From Hofstenia miamia (taxonomy: Eukaryota; Xenacoelomorpha; Acoela; Hofsteniidae), in assembly GCA_900660155.1 (NCBI GenBank), contig CABFPE010000282.1, positions 608,891 to 630,625 of the forward strand: a stretch of 21,735 nt of DNA, in the 5' to 3' direction. Positions 1-6,407 of this stretch are shown one piece after another (the stretch's first letter is position 1; each line of letters starts with the position of its first letter). The position numbers were made by a program, and so were the translations under genes. The notes beneath the pieces were generated by a model. The model saw only the letters and a program-made list of their open reading frames with translations, did no database searches and had not been told where the DNA came from.

Positions 1-679
1 GGAATGAGCAGTATTGAAAGTGTGAAAGACAGAGTGCATTTATTAATTGTTTGTGGTACGTATTTGAAATATTTCTAAGATGATAAAGATACCTAACTCC
101 AGAAGCCATTTTTTTAACTTTAACCATGAAGAATTGTTCGAAATTCAAATGATTGTCAATTTCAACACCTAAATAGTTAATAGATTCGCTTTGCTTTATT
201 GGTACATTATTTAATTTAAGTTCTATGTTTTTTGTGAGATTTCTGTTTGACTTAGGGGAGAATAATATTATAAATTGTGTTTTTTCAATATTTACTTTAA
301 ATTGATTATTTGAGAAATATTTTGTTAAATTTTCGATGCCATATTGGAGATTTTTCGTTACATTAAAAGCATTTATATCAGTACTTATAAGAGAGGTATC
401 ATCTGCATATTGATAAATTTTACTGTTTTTTACCTGTTGAGTTATGTCATTAACATCGATTGCAAATAGAATAGGTCCGAGAACTGTGCCTTGTGGAACC
501 CCACATTCCGTTATAATATATTTTGATCTTTTACCATTAAGTATAACTCTTTGCTGTCGATTTTTAAGGAAAGTCATTATTAAGTTAACAGATTTGTTAT
601 CAAAGTTATAATATAGTAATTTGTCCATTAATATGTCAAAAACGATATGTTTTTCAAAAGTGTTTCCATTATTACGTCT
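1..679 (-). pseudogene. Reverse transcriptase domain of the CR1-like element, partial
   Basis: The minus-strand frame is open from about 679 to the window edge, roughly 225 codons. It reads a fingers/palm segment ending in a DILMDKL-like stretch, then ECGVPQGTVLGPILF (GVPQG at 488-502) and QYADDT (catalytic YADD at 398-409). The thumb side follows, with an INYLGVEIDNHLNF block. These are RT motifs B, C and the downstream conserved block of non-LTR elements. The amino half of the RT, with a clean motif A Asp, is missing: the frame joins abruptly to endonuclease remnants near 680. The domain would copy element RNA at the target site. It cannot be active in this copy. The C-terminus lies beyond the window. 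Confidence 0.9.
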
Positions 680-1123
680 GAATAATTTAGATAATCTCTT
701 GCATAAATTATTTTAAATTTATTGACTTTGGTAGTTATATTACTTATATATGTGCAACGAGCATGGTCACTGAATGATTCAAGCATGAAGGATTTAAAAA
801 CTAAGTCGGAATTTGTTAGGAAGTAACCAATTAAATTGTTATGTCGTGTAGGACAGTCAGTATTTACACAATGAAAATCGTATGTTGCGCAAAATTCATT
901 TAACGATTTTTTTCTAAATTATTAAAATAATTTATATTAAATTCACCAAATATATTTATAGAATAGTAAGAATGACTTATTTCGGAAATTTCATTTGCCT
1001 TAAATTTTAGATAGTCAATATGATAATTTTTATATGGATTGTATGTGATATTAATCAGTTCTTTATGACATTTATTTTCAAATGATATAATTTCTATCCA
1101 GAGTGATTCAAATATATTGTGGT
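680..1123 (-). pseudogene. APE-type endonuclease C-terminal remnant
   Basis: The minus strand carries the second half of a LINE endonuclease in two frames. One reads ESLWIEI, then a GEFNI motif (933-947) in the position of the family's GDFNI, with Asp replaced by Glu. After a frameshift at the T-rich run near 909, the next frame reads SDH (763-771), the catalytic His motif that closes the domain, then RDYLNY as the linker toward the RT. The segment carrying the ETW-type catalytic Glu should lie between the NARS motif and ESLWIEI. It is absent, apparently lost at the junction near the single N at 1132. Non-functional. Confidence 0.75.
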
Positions 1124-1663
1124 TTAATTCANCTTATTTATTAAGCTTAGAAAGTCATTTCTGTTTGAAATTAGACTTCTAGCATTGAGATATACAAATT
1201 TATAGTTATTGCAGTTATTTTTTAGTTTTATTTCTATTTGCGATTCTTCTAAAATTGGTCCTGGGTTAAGTTTAATATCTCCTGAGAGTAGTAATCTTAT
1301 GAAATAAAAATATTTATAGAGATTATTAGGAATACACGCACTGAATTTAACTGTATATGCGTAGTATATTAAAAGAAGAATTAAACATACGATTTTAAGA
1401 AAATTGCCGTTTGTTTTCTCATAAATTTTAGAGCAAAACTTGAAGATTTGGTAGAAAATGAACTTACTGAATTTAAGTGTTGTTATGTAGTAGTGCTTAG
1501 TGGTGGTGTGTTGTGAGTTGAGAGGTGAAATGTCTGAGTGTCTGAGTGTATATAGTATATAGCTACATTTTTTAAACAAAGGTATGTTAAAATATACAAA
1601 ATTAAAAGTAAAAGTACCTGCTTCATTTAGATTGATATGAAGGAGGAGGGAGAAGGACGCCAC
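1124..1663 (-). pseudogene. ORF2 amino end: hydrophobic segment, 2A-like motif, start of endonuclease
   Basis: This open frame has no ATG; the first possible codon after an upstream stop is near 1663. About 60 residues before the motif there is a strongly hydrophobic stretch (LKIVCLILLLIYYAY) that could act as a signal or membrane segment. GDIKLNPGP (1256-1282) follows. It matches the 2A ribosome-skipping core D-V/I-x-x-N-P-G-P, except that the usual Glu is Lys. Some 18 residues later comes VYLNARSLIS, the amino end of an APE endonuclease. The frame stops at 1124, next to an N at 1132 where the endonuclease is deleted. 2A-like peptides at this place are known in CR1-like elements of marine invertebrates. 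Activity here is untested. Confidence 0.75.
1483..1626 (-). CDS. Small ORF overlapping the ORF1 stop (ATGA), signal-peptide-like
   Basis: An ATG at 1626-1624 overlaps the ORF1 stop TGA (1625-1623), giving ATGA, the arrangement used for termination-reinitiation in some bicistronic non-LTR elements. It opens 47 codons beginning MKQVLLLLILYILTYL: a basic residue, then a leucine-rich core like a signal peptide. It ends at a TAA near 1483. The frame differs by one from the 2A/endonuclease frame, and both stay open through this interval. One indel may therefore have split the original ORF2 amino end. Whether the small ORF is translated alone is unknown. No homologue recognised. Confidence 0.4.
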   Translation of the reverse strand: MKQVLLLLILYILTYLCLKNVAIYYIHSDTQTFHLSTHNTPPLSTTT

Positions 1664-2261
1664 TAGCGGTTACAGCTTTTGAATAAGAAACATTTGCTAG
1701 ACTATGAGATGGATTGGAGATTTCGTGGGGTCTGAAGTATGATTGAAGATTGCGGATCATGTGAACTAGACATTGACGAGAAAGATGTATTCCATCCCTA
1801 GCAAGAAGTTTGTCATTAACGTGACGAGGAGCATGTAAAAAGCTTTGGAAAACAGGGATCACAGAGAAATTGTTCACAGATAGAGAGTTGATGACTCGGT
1901 TGAATTCTTGAATTATGAAGTTTCTTTGAATATTGGAACCGTGACAGACAGGAGTGATTTCAAGAACGTAGATGACGCGAGGTGTNGCAGTGAGGACATT
2001 TGTTGGAGAGGACTGAACACATGCATCAGAGAGAGTAGGAGTTTCTTCTTCAGAAAAGAGCGCAGTTTTGAAGAGATGTAAGAGAGCCTCAGCAGCGAGA
2101 TCTTTGTTTAAGTTAACGGACATCTGATGCAACGGCGTTCTCTTTTTATCTTTAATAAAAGAAGTCGCTGCATCGAGGGACGTAATTCCGCCGAACAACT
2201 TGCTGATTACAGCATCGCGGAGAGCACAAGAAACTTGACCGTTCTCTTCAACACTAGCCAT
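1623..2261 (-). CDS. ORF1 protein of the CR1-like element, SGNH/GDSL-esterase-like C-terminus
   Basis: This 212-codon frame starts at a true ATG (2261-2259) and ends at TGA. Residues from about 95 read VIYVLEITPVCHG, then a helical stretch, then FSVIPVFQSF. LLARDGIHLSRQ follows, in which DGIH matches the block V Asp/His of SGNH hydrolases. An esterase domain in ORF1 is characteristic of CR1-type elements. The first half (MASVEENGQ onward) shows no GDS nucleophile block and no zinc finger, so the catalytic Ser is missing or the domain is truncated. One codon contains the N at 1986. ORF1 proteins normally bind element RNA. The end overlaps the next frame by about 40 bases. Confidence 0.65.
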   Translation of the reverse strand: MASVEENGQVSCALRDAVISKLFGGITSLDAATSFIKDKKRTPLHQMSVNLNKDLAAEALLHLFKTALFSEEETPTLSDACVQSSPTNVLTXTPRVIYVLEITPVCHGSNIQRNFIIQEFNRVINSLSVNNFSVIPVFQSFLHAPRHVNDKLLARDGIHLSRQCLVHMIRNLQSYFRPHEISNPSHSLANVSYSKAVTASGVLLPPPSYQSK

Positions 2262-2347
2262 ATAATAATATTAATAATAATTAATGACTTTATTAGCCGC
2301 TGAAGGCAAAATATGGTTTAATTGCAGTACCAATAAACAATAAAACG

Positions 2348-2468
2348 TTTAGAAGACGTCTTATAACACGCCTTAAAATGGTTTAGAAGACGTCTTTAAG
2401 ACGTTTAGAGGACATCAAGGAAATGTTTAGAAGTTGTTTAGAAACGTTAATAAAGCATTTAGTAGAAT
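2348..2468. repeat. Degenerate 11-bp minisatellite, unit TTTAGAAGACG
   Basis: TTTAGaa-type units begin at 2348, 2382, 2404, 2426, 2437, 2447 and 2458. The steps are 34, 22, 22, 11, 10 and 11, so the array is built on an 11-bp period with degenerate units between the clear ones. Two copies contain the self-complementary AAGACGTCTT. The array sits 85 bases upstream of the ORF1 ATG of the minus-strand LINE, where 5' UTR repeats with promoter activity are found in some LINEs. That role is inferred. Confidence 0.65.
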
Positions 2469-2469
2469 T

Positions 2470-3160
2470 CATATTTAAACATTACTGATAATTTATTTTT
2501 ATAGTTCTGGTACAAACACAAAACTGCATTATGCAGCAAAAAAATTGCTGGCAGGCACAGAAATAATCAATAACAAACACATTGTCATTGCCATTTCATT
2601 ACAACAGTCAAATTCACAATTTTATAATTATGAAATAATTGTTTGGTACGTTGAAAAATGTACTGGGTTATATACTTCAAAAATGCACTAATAATTTTGC
2701 GTATAATAAATTTAAATTGAACATTTTTATTCTAAATAAATTTAGAAACAAATTTTCGAAGCATCGCTAAAAAAATATATTGTCAATAAACTTTCTTCTT
2801 GTTCACGGGCAATATTCACTTAGTGCTAAAGCTTTGCATAAATTATTCTTATAATAACTTGAATATTCACATATTAAATATCTAAATCATCGATTATATT
2901 GGTTCAACACCAATTCCTCGTGTTGATTTCATTTCACAATTGCAATGGCGTAAATTTAGTTCACATTAATGCTCATTTTGGTTTAATTTGACGAAATAAT
3001 AGGCTAACGTCAGCAATTTACCTAACCTAATTAACACAGACCCGCGGTTTACAAAGTGACATTAGTTTTTCCTATCAATGCTGTATTCTTGCATTCTTAG
3101 TGGTGTAGTACACTATATAATATTTAACGCTATTTTCTAAGGTAATATACATACATGTGT
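2470..3160. other. AT-rich stretch without recognisable genes
   Basis: Both strands are AT-rich with frequent stops, and no exon-like frame with splice borders was found. A short CCTAACCTAA occurs near 3020, too short to call telomere-like. Confidence 0.5.
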
Positions 3161-3167
3161 ACATATN

Positions 3168-3285
3168 TTACAACGATGTGGGAACGGTTAATTCTTCTTC
3201 CAATTTCACGTAAACTGACATTTTCACGTTTGTAAGCAAGAATTTGTCCTTTTTCCAGTTCGGTAAGCAAACGATTCCGAGGCAT
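3168..3285 (-). pseudogene. Tc1-like transposase, DNA-binding amino end only
   Basis: The minus strand from the ATG at 3285-3283 reads MPRNRLLTELEKGQILAYKR, followed by a VSLREIGRRINRS helix-turn-helix. This is the first HTH of the paired-like DNA-binding domain of Tc1-family transposases, which binds the terminal direct repeats. After about 39 codons the frame runs into the N at 3167 and then unrelated AT-rich DNA. The second HTH and the whole catalytic DDE domain are absent. The visible part has no internal stop or frameshift, so truncation is the only clear damage. The 290 bases between ATG and terminus hold the two direct repeats. Confidence 0.85.
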
Positions 3286-3605
3286 CGTTTCGAAAACGGT
3301 TAAAATTGAATTTGAAATGAAAACAAATAAGTTTTAAAAGTATTGGTTAGCTAAAACACGAAACATAGAGTATATTTATGCGCTGGTTTTATAGTTATGA
3401 AACGTTAATTTCAACACATTTTTTGCTTTTTTCAACACCATAATCAATAAATTTTTGATTTTGCATGAATTTAGCTTTTATTTTACAATTTCCTTTTCGT
3501 TACTAATGATTCTGAAAGTTTCAGGTAGCAAACTAAAAAGAAAATTATTTTTAGAATTATTTTTCAATAATATTTCGCGTGGTTTTATAGTTATGACACG
3601 CAGTG
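3168..3605 (-). mobile_element. One end of a Tc1-like transposon with IR/DR-type terminal repeat
   Basis: The outer end is at 3605, followed by a TA dinucleotide (3606-3607) as expected for Tc1/mariner targets. The terminal sequence reads inward on the minus strand as CACTGCGTGTCATAACTATA. A second copy of its core, CGCTGGTTTTATAGTTATGAA on the plus strand, lies at 3381-3404 and matches the outer core at 3576-3600 almost exactly. Two direct repeats about 190 bp apart in one terminal repeat are the IR/DR layout. Inside lies the amino end of a transposase. The element stops abruptly at the N at 3167, and no partner end was found to the left. Confidence 0.8.
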
Positions 3606-3638
3606 TAGTAGTAGACGTTCATTAAGTTGACTTTTAAG

Positions 3639-3899
3639 GCAAAACAATAAAATATATTTTAATCAAGAAAGCCGCCCGCGAAGTTGCACTTCCGGCCGGC
3701 CGATATAAAAACCGCCCGGCAGCCACTTCCAATTCTGCTACTGATACACCAATGGCTGAACAATTTTTCTTTGAGCTACTCAACTAAAATATTGTTGTTT
3801 GCTTTCCCACAATGTCCAATTGAATAAAAAGTTTTATGCGACCTTTGAGTTGTGCATTTTGATTCTATGAATGATAATGTAATACTGCGAAACAATAAA
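3639..3899 (+). promoter_or_regulatory. Compact TATA-to-poly(A) unit, possible solo LTR or retroposed promoter
   Basis: A GC-rich island (about 3670-3725) in AT-rich surroundings is followed by TATAAAAA at 3704-3711. An 11-codon ATG frame lies at 3752-3787, then an AATAAA signal at 3823-3828 with a GT-rich stretch after it. Promoter, short leader and poly(A) signal within about 130 bp is the layout of an LTR. The unit is bracketed by 13-bp direct repeats with one mismatch (GCAAAACAATAAA at 3639 and GCGAAACAATAAA at 3887). No TG...CA termini could be fixed. Alternatives are a SINE-like retroposed segment or a genuine gene promoter. Confidence 0.4.
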
Positions 3900-3959
3900 C
3901 ATTAATTGCTTGGTCGACGGTTTCATAATAGTTTCTTAATAGGTTTTTGTTTTATAGGT

Positions 3960-4043
3960 TGACCCATTTTTGAACCGTTTAGAAAATTAACTCGGCGAAA
4001 AACGCTAAGCCGGTGACCTCGTGACCCATGACCCATTTGACCC
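3960..4043 (-). promoter_or_regulatory. Cluster of nuclear-receptor half-sites (RGGTCA)
   Basis: TGACCC/TGACCT, the reverse complement of GGGTCA/AGGTCA, occurs at 3960-3965, 4014-4019, 4022-4027, 4029-4034 and 4038-4043. The last four are direct repeats with spacers of 2, 1 and 3 bases (DR2, DR1, DR3 on the minus strand). E-boxes CACGTG lie at 4048-4053 and 4111-4116. The motif match is direct; regulatory function is inferred. Confidence 0.4.
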
Positions 4044-4357
4044 GCGACACGTGATTCAGTTACATCTCTGGTGTATATGCATTCTCTGTTCTAAATGATA
4101 TTATTTATTTCACGTGCGACTGATAGAGAGTGATGTTTCTTTTTTATCTAAGTGGAGGTTGTTTTACATAATATACAAGATATTTCATATTCAGCACTAA
4201 TTTGTTCAAAAGGCTTGTGAATGTAAAACGATGTATCGCAACAACATATCAACATAAATGTTTTCGCTGAAATCTTTAATAGTTTCTTTTAGTTGTTTTT
4301 CACCAATTTTTAATTACATTTTTGTCTAATTATAAAAAACTAGTTATTTTCTGTTAT
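4044..4357. other. Sequence between half-site cluster and hAT element, nothing recognised
   Basis: AT-rich apart from the first hundred bases. Two CACGTG E-boxes are the only motifs noted. No preceding XPF exon was found here. Confidence 0.4.
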
Positions 4358-4365
4358 TGTGTAAT

Positions 4366-4728
4366 CAGTGTTGGAACATTTCCGCTCGTTATACCGTGCG
4401 TGTCATACCGTGCCGTGCCCGTTCCGTGCTCATGCCCACATTAAAATACTTATCAAATCATATATATATTTGTTATTTTGATATTTTAAATCTATTAATT
4501 TGCATATTAAAACCATCGAAAGTTTTGTTTCTTGAACAGTTTGTTAAACTTTTGAAAATATTTGCCGCCAAAATCATTTCATTCTTAGAGGTTTAATCAA
4601 AAATGCCTTTTAGATTTAACGAAAAAGTTTATAGATTTTCGTGTCATGCCGAGCTCGTGATTGAACATTTTTTTAAATTTCGTTTGTGCGTATTCATGTC
4701 GAAAAATCAATGCACCGTTCCAACACTG
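4366..4728. mobile_element. Non-autonomous hAT element, 363 bp
   Basis: The ends are perfect 12-bp inverted repeats: CAGTGTTGGAAC at 4366-4377 and GTTCCAACACTG at 4717-4728. They are flanked by 8-bp target duplications TGTGTAAT (4358-4365) and TTTGTAAT (4729-4736), 7 of 8 identical. CAG-initial ends and an 8-bp duplication define hAT. Repeated CCGTGC hexamers near 4396-4430 may be subterminal transposase sites. It codes for nothing recognisable. It sits 87 bp upstream of the XPF-like exon, inside the preceding intron. Confidence 0.8.
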
Positions 4729-4815
4729 TTTGTAATCGCTTGATAACTGCAAATCTTTGTACCTTTTGTGAGTTTTCGCCCAAAATATTTTTATTTTTAA
4801 TGTTGTTATTTTTAG

Positions 4816-4997
4816 CATCGTAAGAAGTTTAGAAGTTTATCAAGCTTATGCCGATGTTTCCTTGACAGTTTATTTCCTAATGTATGATCTTTCCATTGAA
4901 GAAAGTAGATATTTATCCATAATCAACAAAGAAAAGGAGGCTTTCGATAAGCTTATCAACATCAAATCACAATTTGTTATTACAAAGGATGCTCTTG
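4816..4997 (+). CDS. ERCC4: XPF/ERCC4-like endonuclease, single internal exon
   Basis: A 182-base open exon lies between an acceptor (TTATTTTTAG, ending 4815) and a donor (GGTATGC, GT at 4998). It reads IVRSLEVYQAY, then VYFLMYDLSIEESRYLSI, then KEKEAFDKLI. This matches from memory the XPF segment VRQLE.Y, VYFL.Y..S.EE.RYL and KEKEAF.KLI, which ends the helicase-like part of the protein. XPF with ERCC1 cuts the 5' side of damage in nucleotide excision repair; its nuclease domain would lie in later exons. The exon starts with one base and ends with one base of split codons. No neighbouring XPF exon was found, so it may belong to a gene with large introns or be a stray duplicated exon. Confidence 0.75.
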
Positions 4998-5498
4998 GTA
5001 TGCTTCGATACTTCAGTTACATTTCATAAAGTAATTGATGAAATTTTCCATTTTTATTGTTGATTAGCCTTCTCTGAATCAAAGTTGGAGGTTAGGCTGA
5101 TTTTTGCAGTTATTCTGACCCCATCATGCCCACAGACTTTGAACACAAACTAAACAATATATACGAGCAAAAACGAGCCTATATGTATTTCATAGCAATA
5201 TTACTCCGAGTTAATGGCTTTTAAATTTCTAAATTTACCATATTTTGACATATTTCAATATTATGCTACAGTAGTGGCTGAATTAATTAATGGAATATTT
5301 GTTAAAATTAGCGAAATGACAATAATAGACAAGTTTCAAGTTCAACAAGCTTTATCTAGGCACGTAGACAGGGAGTGCTGATGTTGTCCATATTGTTTAA
5401 CACGCCAAAAATGTCACGAAACACTTCAATTAAAATCATTCCCGCCATTACACAGTACAGTGATGTTATTTGTTTTTAGACTGTGGTGGACAAGAGAC

Positions 5499-5611
5499 AT
5501 GGACGTGACACCACGCAAGAGAACGCGAATTATTACTCTGTATACTGAAGCTGGATTTAAGCAGAAACGTATTTCGCAGGAAACAGGGGTTAGTCAGGAG
5601 CCATATCCAAG
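5499..5611 (+). pseudogene. Tc1-like transposase amino end (outer element, left part)
   Basis: From ATG 5499-5501 it reads MDVTPRKRTRIITLYTEAGF, then a KRISQETGVSQ helix, the HTH that binds the terminal repeats. A 2-base deletion relative to the second copy (CAGGAGCC versus CAGAGAGCC) shifts the frame just before the break at 5611. The rest of the protein is carried by the segment from 6408. About 230 bases of non-coding terminal region precede the ATG, as in the second copy. Confidence 0.8.
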
Positions 5612-5897
5612 GGTATAAAACGTTTTATTGTTTATTGGCAGATGGTTATACTATTATGCATAAACAATTACAGTAGTGGCTGAATGAATGGAATATTTGT
5701 TAAAATTAGCGAAATGACAGTATTAGACAAGTTTCAAGTTCAACAAGCTTCGTCTAGGCACGTAGACAGGGAGTGCTGATGCTGTCCATATTGTTTAGCA
5801 GGCCAAAAATTCTACGAAACACTTCAATTAAAAAGTCTTCTCGCCATTACACAGTACAGCGGTGTCATATGTTTGTAGACTGTGATGGACAAGAGAT

Positions 5898-6406
5898 ATG
5901 GACATGACACCACGCAAGAGAACGCGAATTATTACTCTGTATAATGAAGCTGGATTTAATCAGAAACCTATTTCGCAGGAAACAGGAGTTAGTCAGAGAG
6001 CCATATCCAAGATTATCAAGCGTCATCTGATATCTGGAGGAGTCGATAATCGTTGAAAGAGCAATTGGGGGAGGAAGCCAATCACAACTCCCAGAGACGA
6101 TGCTTTCATTTTGAGATCAAGCGAAAAATACCCCTGCAAGACATCGGATGGCTGGCATGTGAACTGCAACAAGCTGAAGTTAAAATTGTAGCCAGAACTG
6201 TGTGGAAGGTCGGTCGTCGCACATGTAGACCTCAAAAGAAGCAACTTTTGACAAAAAGCATGAAGGTTAAGCGCTTGCAGTGGGCAAAGGAACACAGATC
6301 AATAGATATCGGTGATTGGAGGAAGGTTAAAAAATATTCAAATACAACTGGCAATGAAATATAATTGATATTTAGGTGATGATGACAGACGAGAGCACTT
6401 TCTTTG
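5898..6406 (+). pseudogene. Tc1-like transposase, amino half, frameshifted (second copy)
   Basis: ATG 5898-5900 opens MDMTPRKRTRIITLYNEAGF, then ISQETGVSQRAISKIIKRH, then GGVDNR and an in-frame TGA near 6052 caused by a 1-base indel. The linker GRKP-like stretch (near 6070) is readable in another frame. The second HTH follows, LACELQQAEVKIVARTV, then CRPQKKQLLTKSMKVKRLQW and DWRKV. A 50-bp intron (6326-6375) separates this from VMMTDEST, which holds the first catalytic Asp (6388-6390). The last base before the N is 6406. It would cut and paste the element at TA sites if whole; it is plainly inactive. Confidence 0.85.
6326..6375 (+). other. 50-bp spliceosomal intron in the transposase gene (second copy)
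   Basis: It begins GTTAAAAAATATTC and ends TTGATATTTAG. Removing it joins DWRK to VMMTDEST, the exact spacing of the Tc1 family before the first catalytic Asp. The same 50-bp intron recurs at 6729-6778, so it belongs to the family. Confidence 0.75.
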
Positions 6407-6407
6407 N

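Larger units (their letters stand above)
1..2470 (-). mobile_element. CR1-like non-LTR retrotransposon, decayed, open at left edge
   Basis: Reading the minus strand from about 2470 down to 1 gives, in order, an 11-bp-periodic leader, an ORF1 with an esterase-like C-terminus, a 2A-like motif, the start of an APE-type endonuclease, endonuclease C-terminal motifs, and reverse transcriptase motifs. This order is that of CR1/L2-type LINEs. The copy is dead: the endonuclease lacks its middle, the amino half of the RT is gone, and several frameshifts are present. No 3' end is seen because the element leaves the window on the left. The clade call (CR1-like) rests on the esterase-like ORF1 and the RT motif style and is an inference. 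Confidence 0.85.
5671..6406 (+). mobile_element. Second Tc1-like copy, left half only, lodged in the first
   Basis: The left terminal repeat CAGTAGTGGCTGAATGAATG starts at 5671 after TA (5669-5670). The next 200 bases follow the first copy closely. The copy ends after the first catalytic Asp motif at 6406, beside the N at 6407, with no right terminal repeat. The part overlapping the outer element (6016-6406 versus 6408-6809) differs at many positions and by several indels, so the two came from diverged copies, not from a recent tandem duplication. Confidence 0.75.

Noticed and set aside
3015..3030. CCTAACCTAA as an insect-type telomere repeat
   Set aside because: Only two units, interstitial, and not maintained.
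4357..4818. Two short open frames in opposite strands over 4357-4818
   Set aside because: They cover the non-coding hAT miniature element and its flanks and resemble no protein.
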